Positions 23,519 through 32,248 of a DNA stretch of 60,453 nucleotides are shown one piece after another (position 1 is the stretch's first letter; every line of letters begins with the position of its first letter). The DNA comes from Acidobacteriota bacterium (GTDB lineage Bacteria; Acidobacteriota; Vicinamibacteria; Vicinamibacterales; UBA8438). The stretch is taken from contig WTFV01000042.1 of the NCBI GenBank assembly GCA_011523845.1, forward strand, positions 1 through 60,453. The letters run 5' to 3'. The translations under genes were made by a program, and so were the position numbers. The notes under the pieces are model-generated. The model saw only the letters and a program-made list of their open reading frames with translations. It was not told the DNA's origin and ran no database searches.

Positions 23519-24229
23519 TCAGCGGACCGGCTCGTGGTAGGCGTCGGCGATGGTACGTCCGGTCTCGGCGTCGCGCACGGTGAGCCGCACGGCGGCGTCC
23601 TGCTCGCAGGCGCAGCTGCGCAGCAGGTCCCAGGCGTACGCCCACGCGGTCTCCGGGTCGGTGTCGAGCACCAGCGTGGTCTCGTCCAGCGCCCGCCACG
23701 TCCCGTTGCGGGTGAGGATGCTCGTGGCGAGTTGCAGCCGCCGTGCGGGGTTGCCGGTCCGGTGTCCACGGGACAGTGCGGCCTGTCCGGCCCGGCCGTC
23801 GGTGGTGGGCGGGACGGCGTGCGGCGGCAGCGTAGTGCCGGTGAAGGTCAGCTCGATGCCGATCCCGGCGGCGACGGCGGTGAGCATGCGCTCGCGCGCG
23901 GCGTCGCCGAGCAGCGGGTCGTCGTTGATGGCGTACAGGAGGTACCGGGTCGGAAAGCGCCGCTCGGGCGCTCGCGGGTCCTCGGTCCAGGAGGTGTCGT
24001 TGCGGTTCTTGTCGAACTCGTGCAGGGCGGCGGGCAGCGGCTGGCCGGGCATCGCCGAGATCCGGCAGTGCTTCTCGAGGCGGCCGGCGGGGATCCCCGC
24101 GGTTCGCGCGATGGTGCCGACGACGCACTCGTGGCAGGTGTCGGGGTTGCGCAGCGTGGCGTCGACTGCGCCGCGCAGCCAGCGGCTGCGGTCGATGGGG
24201 ACGCGCAATACGGCCTGGTTGGGAGTCAT
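23519..24229 (-). CDS. hypothetical protein
   Basis: The 236-residue protein begins MTPNQAVLRVPIDRSRWLRG, has a Cys pair (DTCHECVVG) in the N-terminal third, and ends with a segment containing TAWAYAWDLLRSCACEQDAA VRLTVRDAETGRTIADAYHE. The last part has alternating strands like a small ligand- or partner-binding domain. It overlaps the stop of the upstream gene by 4 nt. Family unknown. Confidence 0.6.
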   Translation of the reverse strand: MTPNQAVLRVPIDRSRWLRGAVDATLRNPDTCHECVVGTIARTAGIPAGRLEKHCRISAMPGQPLPAALHEFDKNRNDTSWTEDPRAPERRFPTRYLLYAINDDPLLGDAARERMLTAVAAGIGIELTFTGTTLPPHAVPPTTDGRAGQAALSRGHRTGNPARRLQLATSILTRNGTWRALDETTLVLDTDPETAWAYAWDLLRSCACEQDAAVRLTVRDAETGRTIADAYHEPVR

Positions 24230-24933
24230 CTGGATTCTTCCGGTCGGCGCGGCGGGCCGTCTTCGAGGTTGCGGGCCGCTCGGCTGGTCCAAGTGGCGTG
24301 CGGATCCTGATCGAGCTTGATGTCGGCCATGTGCAGGACCGTCCGGGTCCTGTTGTTCAGCGCCCAGAGGCGTCCGGCGCGCTCGAAGGGTGCCGCGCCG
24401 CGGGCCATCCACTGCAGCTGCTCCCAGGTCTCGGCGTGGCCGATTTCGTCGGTCGCGGGGTGGTCGGTGCAGACGCCCGCCCGGTCCAGGTAGAGCGTGT
24501 ACCCTGCTGTCTCGTCCTCCGGTTCGAGCGCGGGGGCGGCGGGCGGTCTGATCAGCAGGCTCACCTTGATCGGTCCGGGTCCGCCAGCCTGCAGCGCGTC
24601 GGGGTGTGCCGCGGCGACGTGGGCCGTCAGGCGGGTGTCGATGTGGCGGAGCACTTCGTGGTCCACCAGGACCGTGCCGTCGCCGCCGCTGGTGTCGCGG
24701 TCGCGTTCTATCTCGCGTTCGAGGAAGTCGTTCAGCGCGCGGATGTGGTCCGCGCCGGGCGGTTGCAGCGTGGCCGCGTTCATGGCGCTGGAGCCGGTGC
24801 GGATCCGTTCCCCGGACAGGAGGTAGCGTTCGGGTACGTGCTCCGCGGCCGTCTGGACCGCCGGGTGCAGGAGGATGTTCGAGGGGCCCTTGGCGGTCAG
24901 GAGCATGATGGGGGATGACGTCAGGTTCAGCAT
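24226..24933 (-). CDS. hypothetical protein
   Basis: A 235-residue protein co-directional and coupled with the gene downstream. It contains HIRALNDFLEREIERDRD, GTVLVDHEVLRHIDTRLTAH, a Pro-rich linker, and HAETWEQLQWMARGAAPFER AGRLWALNNRTRTVLHM. No motif identifies a function. Confidence 0.55.
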   Translation of the reverse strand: MLNLTSSPIMLLTAKGPSNILLHPAVQTAAEHVPERYLLSGERIRTGSSAMNAATLQPPGADHIRALNDFLEREIERDRDTSGGDGTVLVDHEVLRHIDTRLTAHVAAAHPDALQAGGPGPIKVSLLIRPPAAPALEPEDETAGYTLYLDRAGVCTDHPATDEIGHAETWEQLQWMARGAAPFERAGRLWALNNRTRTVLHMADIKLDQDPHATWTSRAARNLEDGPPRRPEESR

Positions 24934-25046
24934 GGCTTCTCCGTCAGGTGCGGCTGTGGGGGAGGTTGCCGATCGCGGGTCGCTGCCGAGTGTGCGGCCG
25001 CGCTGCCGGCGCGGCGCGCGTCGTGAATCCTGGTTTCCGTCAGGAC

Positions 25047-25315
25047 ATGGCCGCGAACAGTCCCGCGACCGAAGTGGAGTCGGACCGCTGCCGGGTGTGC
25101 GCCGGCCGCGTACGGACCCGCCGGCGACCGACTGCCGGACCTGCCGGTTCACGGACGTTACGGGGAAGCGCCACCGGCCGCGCTACGAACTCTGCGGCCG
25201 GTTCGTGCACGAGGCGTGGGCGATGATCTGGGTGGTGTGGGCGCCGTACCCGGCCCCGCCGCAGCTTTGCATCCCGTGTGATTCGCTGCTGGATGCGGTC
25301 GAGCGCGTAGAGTAG
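25047..25315 (+). pseudogene. possible frameshifted CxxC zinc-ribbon gene
   Basis: From the ATG at 25047 one frame reads MAANSPATEVESDRCRVCAG. From about 25108 another frame continues TDCRTCRFTDVTGKRHRPRY ELCGRFVHEAWA and ends LCIPCDSLLDAVERVE. Joining them by restoring one base gives a protein of about 90 residues with CRVC, CRTC and CIPC pairs. The joint may be a sequencing deletion. It is the only plus-strand gene in this stretch, so the call is tentative. Confidence 0.35.
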
Positions 25316-25329
25316 CGCGTCGTCGCCGC

Positions 25330-25730
25330 TCAGGCTGTCGTCTGCCGCCGGCAGACCTCGAGGATCCAGTTCAGGCCGACGGGCGCGTAGTCGGTTCGCT
25401 CGACGCTGACGTTGACGTGCCGGCGGCTCGGGCCGTCGGCCCTGTGGAGGTGGCCGTGGACGTTGACCGCGGTCGGCGGCACCCGGCGCAACGGCATGTG
25501 CGTCAGCGCCAGCGGCGGGTCGGTGCCGCACAGGGCGGCGGCGTGCTGGCGGCGTGCTGGATGTCGAATCCCGCGTGGCGCAGGGCGTGCGTGTCGCGGT
25601 CGTGGTTGTCGAGGATGAGCCCGCGCCGTCCGGGGCAGTTGCCGACGTCGAGGGTCAGGCGGCGGTTGCGCCACGCGTCCGGGTGGGCGACGTTGCCCAG
25701 GCAGATGGATGTCGGCTTCCCACGCGGTCC
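25330..25730 (-). pseudogene. decayed metallophosphoesterase, paralogue of 27778-28506
   Basis: Pieces in three minus-strand frames line up with the intact enzyme downstream: ADIHL / LGNVAHPDAWRNRRLTLDVG, GLILDNHDRDTHALRHAGF, then LALTHMPLRRVPPTAVNVHG HLHRADGPSRRHVNVSVERT. The GNHD loop has become DNHD. A 4-base insertion and a single-base deletion break the frame, and the central GDxxG portion is missing. It is clearly a relic of a calcineurin-like phosphoesterase. Confidence 0.7.
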
Positions 25731-25779
25731 CGGGTTTCCTCTGCTGTGGCGGCAGGCGGCCGGTGCTGGTTCATGCGCT

Positions 25780-26031
25780 TCACTTGCACGCCTCGTCGTG
25801 TGTGTTCGCGTACTCGACGGCCGCGGCGCCGACCTTGGCGTAGGGGACGACGGCCGCGGCGTGCCCGTGCCGCCGGAGCGTGCGGGCGATCCGGCGGGCG
25901 TCGGATAGCCTCCGGTACACGGCTGCCGGCCCGCGGGCCAGTCCGCGGCTCGGGGCGCACAGCGTCTCGCCGTCGGCGTCGACCACGCGCCAGTGGTACG
26001 GCGCGCCGAGTCCGCCGGTTGTGCGGTTCAT
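25780..26031 (-). CDS. small hypothetical protein
   Basis: An 83-residue protein (MNRTTGGLGAPYHWRVVDAD GETLCAPS ... LSDARRIARTLRRHGHAAAV VPYAK). The pattern of a short strand, a modified-residue-like turn and a basic helix is common in phage accessory proteins. A GTG at 26055 is an alternative start. Family unknown. Confidence 0.5.
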   Translation of the reverse strand: MNRTTGGLGAPYHWRVVDADGETLCAPSRGLARGPAAVYRRLSDARRIARTLRRHGHAAAVVPYAKVGAAAVEYANTHDEACK

Positions 26032-26067
26032 GTGCCGGTTCTTTCTGCCGGTCACCCGGTCGGCGGG

Positions 26068-26736
26068 TCAGCTTGCCCGGTAGTCGTCCCAGAGGACTAT
26101 GCCGTCGACCGAGCACAGCTCCCAGAGCTGTCCGCGCCTGGTCCGGATGGCGATCTCGTTGTAGCCGGCCTTCACGACGGCGTCCATGTCGGTTCCGTCG
26201 GGGATCGGCGGGCCGGAGTAGGAGGCCGCGTCGTGCGCGTCCATCTCGAGCCGTTCTTCGTCGAACGTCGTCTCGTTGTTCTCGTCGACGATGGGTTCGC
26301 CCGTCTCGATGTCCTTGTGGACGTACTCCTCTTCGTTGCGCATCCTGCTCTTCCAGCGCACCGAGGGCTTCGGGTTCGGCGCGTCGGCGGCGTCGTGCCG
26401 GATGTCGCGGCGGCCGTTCCGCGTATTGTTGTCGAGCTCTGCCAGTGTCTTCTCCACGGACTCGAGCCAGCGCAGCGGCGGGTCGTTCGTCTTGAAGTCG
26501 TCGCAGTAGAGGGCGTACTCGTTTCCCTTGTGCCACGTCTCGACGCAGTAGATTTCGACGAGGAGGCGTCCGGAGCCTTCCACCCGCGCCCGGGCGGGCC
26601 ATCCGTCGGTGCAGACCTGCGGATGGGCGTCTTCGAGTTCCTTCAGGTCGACCCACGCTGCGGCCAGCCACGTGGAGTTGTCGTTCCCGGCGTGTGCAAG
26701 GCCCTTGTCCGCGGGCGTAGCATCCGTACTGGTCAT
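26068..26736 (-). CDS. hypothetical acidic protein
   Basis: A 222-residue protein rich in Asp and Glu, with LLVEIYCVETWHKGNEYALY CDDF, a Trp-containing central helix and a C-terminal RTRRGQLWELCSVDGIVLWD DYRAS. No catalytic motif is visible. It lies between the frameshifted M50 gene and small genes of the same strand. Confidence 0.55.
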   Translation of the reverse strand: MTSTDATPADKGLAHAGNDNSTWLAAAWVDLKELEDAHPQVCTDGWPARARVEGSGRLLVEIYCVETWHKGNEYALYCDDFKTNDPPLRWLESVEKTLAELDNNTRNGRRDIRHDAADAPNPKPSVRWKSRMRNEEEYVHKDIETGEPIVDENNETTFDEERLEMDAHDAASYSGPPIPDGTDMDAVVKAGYNEIAIRTRRGQLWELCSVDGIVLWDDYRAS

Positions 26737-26799
26737 CTCCTCGTTCCTCGTGAAGAAGGGTGCCGGGCGGCGGTTTCGGAGTTCGGCGCCGAGGTCTGG

Positions 26800-27692
26800 T
26801 CAGCGGATCGGGCCGAGCGGGACCGGCGTGAAGCAGAGCGCGAGCGTCATCGCCAGTACGCCGGCGACCATGCGGCGCCCGGCTCCGACGGCGCCGGGCG
26901 GGTCGTTCCAGGGCGTGGTGTTCCAGTTGGTGAAGGTCATCACGCTGGTCACCAGTGTCCAGGCGATCCAGATCGTCGACTCGGTACTGAGCAGGGCTGC
27001 CGCGGTTGTGGCCGCCAGGCCTGCGGCGCGCGCACCGGTCCGCGGCAGCAGGGCGTGGGCGACGTGTCCGCCGTCGAGCTGGCCGGCGGGGAACAGGTTC
27101 AGGGCGGTCAGCAGCATGCCGATCCAGGCTGCCGTCGCCAGCGGGTGGAGCGCGAGGGCGTACCCGTCGTCGATGGGACCGTGGACGAGCGCGACGGCGG
27201 CCTGCAGCAGGGCGGGGTGGCCGACGGTGCGCGTGGTCTGCATCGCTTCGAGTGGGGCCGACGCGGACAGCGCTACCCCGGTGCAGAGCACGGGCAGCAG
27301 CGCGCCGAAGTCGGCGAGCGGGCCGGCGGCCGCGATGTCGAAGGCGCAGCGGCGCGTGGGCGGTCTTTCGCGCAGGCGCATGAAGGCGCCGAAGGTGCCG
27401 GCGAATGTCGGCCCGGGGATGAAGACCGGGAGCGAGACGGCGAGTCCGTGGCGGCGCGCGGCGCACCAGTGTCCGAGTTCGTGCGCGCCGAGGATGCCGA
27501 GGATGCCGAGGGCGAACCAGACGCCGTCGAGCGGGGAGACTTGCGTAGCGCCGCGGCCTCGTCTCCCGTGACCAGGGTGCGGTAGGTGGCGGTGTGGGCG
27601 ATGCCGACGGTCCAGCAGGAGACGGCGGTCACGGCCAGCGACAGGGCGGGTATCGGCTCGCGCCAGCGTGCGCGCCTCAGGCGGCCTTTCAT
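26800..27692 (-). pseudogene. M50 (site-2-type) membrane metalloprotease, single frameshift
   Basis: An N-terminal frame from the ATG at 27692 encodes a membrane helix (IPALSLAVTAVSCWTVGIAH) and breaks at about 27555. A second frame then carries FALGILGILGAHELGHWCAA with the HExxH zinc site, five or so further membrane segments, and the second signature NLFPAGQLDGGH. Both catalytic motifs are intact, and restoring one base would give a protein of about 297 residues. This may therefore be a working intramembrane protease with a sequencing deletion. M50 enzymes cleave membrane-bound regulators such as anti-sigma factors; none is evident nearby. Confidence 0.75.
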
Positions 27693-27777
27693 GGTGGGAT
27701 TGTGGCGCCGGCGGGCCTGTTTGGCCGCGGCACTTTGTGGTGGTACGGTGGATCGGACGGTGCTTGTTCCTGCTTCG

Positions 27778-28506
27778 ATGACCACGGCGCAACTTGACTG
27801 GTTGTACTCGACGCATCTCGACGGGATGGTGCAGGCCAGGGCCGTCTACGAGAACGTGCGTGTCTTCTCTGTGATGGCTCGTGAGACCCGCAGTCGGTCC
27901 GGTGCGGAGCTTCGGTTACCCGCGGACGGGACGCGGCTGTGGATCTGGTCCGACCTGCATTTCGACGACGAGCGGATCTGGTGGACCGTTAAACGACCGT
28001 TTCCCAGTCTGCGCGAGATGAACCAGGGACTGCGGGCCCGCTGGCGGGAGGCTGTCGCTCCGGGCGACATCGTCGTGTGCGCCGGCGACCTGGGCGGCAG
28101 GCGGGCTTTTCTCGGCCGCTGGCAGCCTCCCTGTGTGGACCTTCCCGGGCGGAAGGTGATCGTGCTCGGGAACCACGACTTCACGCGGTTCCGCTGCCGG
28201 GAGCGCCCGCTGGGCGCCGATGTATCGTCGATGACCCTTCTGATCCGGAGCGACCCGCCGCTGCTCGTCACACACGTGCCTCTGGTCGCCGTGCCTGCCG
28301 GTTGCGTAAACGTGCACGGGCACACCCACGACTTCAAGCCGTTGGAGCCCGGTCCCTGGATCAACGTGAGCGTCGAGCAGACGGACTACCGGCCGCTTGA
28401 GGTTCGGACCGAGGTGCTTCCGTTGGCGAGGGCGTTGGTCCGTGGACGGATACCTGCGGGTGACAAGACGATCGATCGCATTCGTCGAGTGATTCCGTCG
28501 AACTGA
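27778..28506 (+). CDS. calcineurin-like metallophosphoesterase
   Basis: A hydrolase with two metal ions. The 242-residue protein has all blocks in order: WIWSDLHFDD, IVVCAGDLGG, VIVLGNHDFTRF, LLVTHVPL and VNVHGHTHDF. It starts at the ATG at 27778 in a region divergent from the M50 gene. Such plasmid-borne enzymes often act on cyclic nucleotides, ADP-ribose derivatives or RNA ends; the substrate cannot be read here. A decayed paralogue is at 25330-25730. Confidence 0.85.
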   Translation: MTTAQLDWLYSTHLDGMVQARAVYENVRVFSVMARETRSRSGAELRLPADGTRLWIWSDLHFDDERIWWTVKRPFPSLREMNQGLRARWREAVAPGDIVVCAGDLGGRRAFLGRWQPPCVDLPGRKVIVLGNHDFTRFRCRERPLGADVSSMTLLIRSDPPLLVTHVPLVAVPAGCVNVHGHTHDFKPLEPGPWINVSVEQTDYRPLEVRTEVLPLARALVRGRIPAGDKTIDRIRRVIPSN

Positions 28507-28535
28507 CGGTACGCCTGCGGCGCCGTCGTTCGGGC

Positions 28536-29432
28536 TCAGTGTGTGTCGATAGCTGTTTCTCGCCTCGTCCGCAGCGTCAGCGTTTCTCCGGCTTCGAGCA
28601 CAACCGGCGCGGCGCGCTGTGCCGCTGCCGCGGCGCTGCCGCCGCCCGCCCCGATCGCGCCGCCGATGGCCGCGCCCCTGCCGCCGCCGAAGATCGCGCC
28701 GAGGACGGCCCCGACTGCGGCGCCGCCGCCGATGCGACCCGCATTCTGCGATGCCTGTCCTGGCCCGTTGCGGGTGAACAGCGTTGTCTCCAGCGGCGTC
28801 TCGACGCCGTTGTATACGAGCGTGTGGAATCGCACCGCGATGCGGTCGGATCCGCTCATGCGGCCGGCGCGTTCGACGGCGGTGACCGAGCCGAGCAGGC
28901 GGCTGCCCGCGGGGATGGCGGTCCGGCCGTCGATGGTGACGTCGCCGATGGTCGTTGCGGAGACGCTGTCCTCGACGCGCGCCGTTGCGCTCGTGACCGC
29001 GGTCGCGGTCCGCGCTGCGATGGCCGTCCCGGCCGGGATGGTGACCGGCGCCGCCTGCGGCACCGGCGCGGGTCTGGGCGCCGCGGTTGCTGCCGGCTCG
29101 TTGCGCGGCGGCTCGGGCCTCGCCGGCGGGGCCGGCGGGGCAGCGGGCTGCGCCGGTTCGGGGCGGGCGTAGGCCTCCTGCGGCTGGGCCATCTGCTCGA
29201 GGCGCTGCTCGGCGGCGCGGCGGGCTGCGCGCTCGCGTTCCAGCGCGGCCCACAGCCGGTCGGTCTCGCTCGGCGGGGTTTCGCGTAGGCCGGCGGGGTC
29301 CGGCGATGCGGCCGAGGCCGCGTGGGTGTCGGCCGGCGGGCCCATCGTCCGGTTGCGGCAGGCGGCGAGGCCGGCGCCCAGGGATCCGCTGAACATCGAG
29401 AGCACGATTCCGAGGATGATGAGTCTGATCAT
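28536..29432 (-). CDS. glycine-zipper lipoprotein with TrbI/VirB10-like beta segment
   Basis: The 298-residue precursor has a type II signal peptide (IILGIVLSMFSGSLGAGLAAC) and GGAGAAC before the ATG at 29432. A coiled-coil and Pro/Ala-rich linker lead to a beta-rich part (IPAGTAIAARTATAVTSATA, IPAGSRLLGSVTAVERAG, RIAVRFHTLVYNG). A Gly-zipper membrane segment follows (GGAAVGAVLGAIFGGGRGAA). The middle resembles the outer-membrane-facing part of VirB10/TrbI but is far shorter than VirB10, so I call it only similar. It faces the VirB operon 2 kb away on the opposite strand. Confidence 0.65.
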   Translation of the reverse strand: MIRLIILGIVLSMFSGSLGAGLAACRNRTMGPPADTHAASAASPDPAGLRETPPSETDRLWAALERERAARRAAEQRLEQMAQPQEAYARPEPAQPAAPPAPPARPEPPRNEPAATAAPRPAPVPQAAPVTIPAGTAIAARTATAVTSATARVEDSVSATTIGDVTIDGRTAIPAGSRLLGSVTAVERAGRMSGSDRIAVRFHTLVYNGVETPLETTLFTRNGPGQASQNAGRIGGGAAVGAVLGAIFGGGRGAAIGGAIGAGGGSAAAAAQRAAPVVLEAGETLTLRTRRETAIDTH

Positions 29433-29638
29433 GACTGTTCTCCGTGGCGCCATGCCTGCGTATGCAGGCGGAAAGCGGGTTGGATCGGAATCGCCTGTTG
29501 GTCGATTCCGCATGGACGTTTACCTGGGCGAATCGACTATTCACCGGGGCTGGCGAGGCGATTCAGCCTGGTCGATTTTTCGGGGTGCTCCGTCGAGCGC
29601 GGGGCGTTGGTTGCTGGTTGACGCCCGGCCGATGGCGT

Positions 29639-29929
29639 TCAGTTGGCGGGGTTGAGGTTCTTCAGCAACTCGAAGAGCATCGTGCGCAACTCGCGCACGT
29701 CTTCCTGGATATCGTCGATCCGCTGGTTGGTGTCGTCGATCCGCCGGTTGACGTTGTCGAAGCCGTCGTCCATCCGGCGGTTGACGTTCGTGAACCCGTC
29801 GTCCATCCGGCGGTTGACGTTCGTGAACCCGTTGTCGATCCGCGCGTTGGTCGAGCAGGTTCCGATGCCGAGGGTGACGATGATGGCTCCCATGCCGAGC
29901 AGCATGGCGGCGTTGTCCTTCGTGATCAT
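29639..29929 (-). CDS. membrane-anchored coiled-coil protein with 11-residue repeats
   Basis: The 96-residue protein has an N-terminal membrane helix (MLLGMGAIIVTLGIGTC) followed by repeats of the type RIDNGFTNVNR / RMDDGFTNVNR / RMDDGFDNVNR / RIDDTNQRIDD, a right-handed coiled-coil pattern. At DNA level a 33-bp unit repeats about three times (29740-29840), one pair nearly exact. It is preceded by the GTCAG decamer array. Positions 29433-29638 hold no gene. Confidence 0.7.
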   Translation of the reverse strand: MITKDNAAMLLGMGAIIVTLGIGTCSTNARIDNGFTNVNRRMDDGFTNVNRRMDDGFDNVNRRIDDTNQRIDDIQEDVRELRTMLFELLKNLNPAN

Positions 29930-29958
29930 GTGCTTCGCATCCTATCAGGATTTACTGC

Positions 29959-30008
29959 GTCAGAACTCGTCAGAAGTTGTCAGGCGTGGTCAGAAGTTGT
30001 CAGAACGG
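29959..30008. repeat. five GTCAG-core repeats at exact 10-bp spacing
   Basis: GTCAG starts at 29959, 29969, 29979, 29989 and 29999; most copies read GTCAGAAnTn. The spacing is one helical turn, so all copies face the same side of the DNA, as expected for a cooperative protein-binding array. The array lies just upstream of the minus-strand gene 29639-29929 and overlaps the stop codon of the SSB-like gene. Confidence 0.8.
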
Positions 30009-30560
30009 GATGTCGTCCTCGGTCATGTCGTTCGGGTCGGCGGGTGCGCCGCCTTCGTTGCTGCCGCCTGCGTTCCAGGGCACGTCGGCTCCCGGGTCGG
30101 CCGCGTCGTCCCAGGCGTCGGCGACGCTGGGCTCTTCGGCCGGAGCGGCCGCCTCGTTCCGGCGGATCAGCTCCGCCATGTCGGGGAACTTCTCGCGGCT
30201 GACCGCGTCGGCGTAGAGCTCCCAGGACTCGCGGGTGTTCCTGTCGCGGTCGGTCCAGACGTCGAGGATCAGTGCGCCTGCGACGCTGACGTGGTCGCGC
30301 TTGCCGATGCCGTCGAGCAGGCCGGCGCGCTCGCCGAAGGCCTTGACGCGCACGAATGCGGGTCGCTCGCGCTCGCACTTCTGGCGCCCGTCGTAGAGGC
30401 CGACGAGGATGGTCATCTCCATCCACTCGGCGCCCTTGGGCGACACCCTGCGTTCGGGGCCGTCGCGCACGACGACGCCGCGCAGGTGCGCCTGGGCGAA
30501 GCGGAAGCTGCCGGTAGTGGCGGTCTTGCGGTTGCCGCCGCTTGGGGAGGATGTCTGCAT
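30000..30560 (-). CDS. SSB-like OB-fold protein with acidic DDIPF C-terminal tip
   Basis: The 186-residue protein begins with a likely OB fold (SFRFAQAHLRGVVVRDG, AEWMEMTILVGLYDGRQ, PAFVRVKAFGERAGLLDGIG KRDHVSVAG). A disordered Ala/Asp/Gly tail follows, ending NDMTEDDIPF. The DDIPF tip is the hallmark by which bacterial SSB recruits partner proteins. The core is divergent, so it may be an element-specific SSB or a partner-recruiting OB protein. AAAGGA lies 9 nt before the ATG, and a TACGCT box lies upstream. The second SSB (47093-47521) lacks this tip. Confidence 0.75.
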   Translation of the reverse strand: MQTSSPSGGNRKTATTGSFRFAQAHLRGVVVRDGPERRVSPKGAEWMEMTILVGLYDGRQKCERERPAFVRVKAFGERAGLLDGIGKRDHVSVAGALILDVWTDRDRNTRESWELYADAVSREKFPDMAELIRRNEAAAPAEEPSVADAWDDAADPGADVPWNAGGSNEGGAPADPNDMTEDDIPF

Positions 30561-30612
30561 ATGGGGTGTCCTTTCGTCGGGAGCGTAGTCGAGCCGGAGG
30601 CTGTGTGCCGTC

Positions 30613-31179
30613 TCAGGCCAGCGTGCGGAAGGTCGCCGAGACGCGGCGGTGGCGCTCGCCGGCGGTGTCGCGCCGGTCGATGCCGTGCATCCAGCGGGTG
30701 CGGGCGGATCCGGCCAGCACCAGCGCCGAGCGCGCCGGCAGCGTGACGACCTTGTCGCCGGCGAGGCCGTCGCGGCTGTACGGCTGCCCGTAGCGCGGCC
30801 GGAAGCGCATCGGCCAGTCGCTACCGAGTGAGATCGACACGATGACGGCGCCGAACGCGTCGGCGTCGGCGTGCATTCCGATGCCCTGCCCCGGCAGGTA
30901 CTCGTTCACGATGCACTGCTCGGGCCGAGTGCCGCCGAAGATGTCCTCAAGCCGTTCGGCTGCCGCTGTCGCCCAGGCGGGGAAGGGCGCAGCCGGCTCC
31001 GCGCGTCCGGCAGTTCGGCGGGAGTAGTCGTAGCGGAAGCCGTAGTGCTGCACGCGGCGTCCGATCTCGAGCGACCACTCGCCGGCGTCGATGGCTTCGA
31101 GCCAGGCCGCTTCCTCGGCCGGGTCGAGGAAGTCTTCCAGCAGCCGTGCGCCGTCGCTGAAGATGAGTGTGGTCATCAT
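30613..31179 (-). CDS. alkB: AlkB-like Fe(II)/2-oxoglutarate dioxygenase
   Basis: Removes alkyl lesions from single-stranded DNA or RNA bases by oxidative demethylation. In the 188-residue protein the metal triad is intact: His103-x-Asp105 (GMHADADAFG) and His165 (RWMHGID). The 2-oxoglutarate arginine pair is Arg179 and Arg185 (RRVSATFR). NEYLPGQGIGMHAD matches the family signature NxYxxGxxIxxHxD. It belongs to the ssDNA-protection cargo of this element. Confidence 0.92.
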   Translation of the reverse strand: MMTTLIFSDGARLLEDFLDPAEEAAWLEAIDAGEWSLEIGRRVQHYGFRYDYSRRTAGRAEPAAPFPAWATAAAERLEDIFGGTRPEQCIVNEYLPGQGIGMHADADAFGAVIVSISLGSDWPMRFRPRYGQPYSRDGLAGDKVVTLPARSALVLAGSARTRWMHGIDRRDTAGERHRRVSATFRTLA

Positions 31180-31564
31180 GGTTTCTCCTTGTGCGCCGGT
31201 GTGCCGGCCGCGGCGTGTTCCGGCCAGGGGCCGAAGGCTTCGGGCGTGGCGTTTCGGGGCGGCCGGGGCCGCCGTCGCGTGGGAGCGTGAGGGACAACGT
31301 CCTGGGGCGTGGCGGCGGGTCGCGCCGTCGTTCCGATCCCGTCCGTACGTTCATTGTCGCCCGTTTCTCACCTCCCCTCGTGGTCCGTCTCCGGTCCCGC
31401 GCCGACGTCCGCGAGGCGCGTCCCCGCCGACGTTCGAGAGGCGGGGCGGCCCGGCCGGGGCGTCGTGCGGGTCCGGCGGATCGCGGAGCCGCGGCACCGG
31501 TCTCGTACACTGCGCGCGCCCGGTGCGCACCCTGCGTGCCGGTTCTGCCGGGGAGGCTGGAACA
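31180..31564 (+). promoter_or_regulatory. 385-nt leader and promoter region of the VirB operon
   Basis: No gene is supported here. A TACACT -10-like box at 31506-31511 could start the T4SS operon, leaving a leader of about 50 nt before VirB8. The region is very GC-rich with short imperfect repeats. It is one possible place for an origin of transfer, but I see no defined nic motif. Confidence 0.35.
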
Positions 31565-32248
31565 GTGGCGGAGTCTGGGGCCAGGGCGGAGGAGTTCTCG
31601 GACCTGTGGGGCGAGCTGATCCACTCGGGGCGCTGGTACCGGTCGCTGACGGTGTTCCTCGCACTGGTGGTGCTGGTGCTGCTGGTGGTGGTGATGGTGC
31701 AGGCGTCGCGCCCGGCGCCGATGCCGCTGGTGGTGCGGGTTGACGAGGTCGGAAGAGCCGAGGTGGTCGACTACCAGGTCGAGCGGTCGTCTCTGGACCA
31801 GAACGACCCGGTGGTCGGCTATTTCCTCAACAGCTTCGTGCGGGACCACTTCGAGCGGCGGCACGCGCTGCGGGCGGAGCGCTGGCAGCGTTCGCTCGCG
31901 TTCATGACGATGGCGCTGCAGCAGCAGGTCTACGCTGCGGCGGTCGACGAGCTGACGGTGTTCGTCTCCGATCCGGACGCACCGGAGTTCCTGGTCGAGA
32001 ACGTCGTCGTGCGGGTGATCCCGCAGCCGCAGCCGCCGTACCGCGCCGAGGTCATCTTCGACCGGGTGGAGCAGTTCGGGGCCGCGGGCAATCCGATGGA
32101 GATCTCGCGCGAGCGGCTGACGCTGTCGCTGCAGTTCGTCTTCGCCGATTCGGTGCCGGCCGCCGCGCTGCTGGTGAACCCGCTGGGGATCGTGATCACG
32201 TTCATGGACGTGCAGCGGCAGCTGGTCGGCGTCGACGGCCTCGGGTGA
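31565..32248 (+). CDS. VirB8/TrbF-type T4SS inner-membrane assembly protein
   Basis: VirB8 nucleates the type IV secretion core complex. The 227-residue protein starts at a GTG behind GGGGAGG. It has a short cytoplasmic N-terminus, one membrane helix (LTVFLALVVLVLLVVVMVQA) and a periplasmic NTF2-like domain (VGYFLNSFVRDHF, ... NPLGIVITFMDVQRQL). The last motif matches the NPxG-V/T-x-(Y/F) end of VirB8/TrbF. The following gene overlaps its stop by one base. Confidence 0.85.
   Translation: MAESGARAEEFSDLWGELIHSGRWYRSLTVFLALVVLVLLVVVMVQASRPAPMPLVVRVDEVGRAEVVDYQVERSSLDQNDPVVGYFLNSFVRDHFERRHALRAERWQRSLAFMTMALQQQVYAAAVDELTVFVSDPDAPEFLVENVVVRVIPQPQPPYRAEVIFDRVEQFGAAGNPMEISRERLTLSLQFVFADSVPAAALLVNPLGIVITFMDVQRQLVGVDGLG

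Noticed and set aside
29740..29840. 33-bp tandem repeats considered as iterons
   Set aside because: They encode 11-residue coiled-coil repeats in frame in the gene 29639-29929.
31180..31564. Naming the VirB leader region as oriT
   Set aside because: There is no inverted repeat next to a nic-like motif and no relaxase gene beside it.
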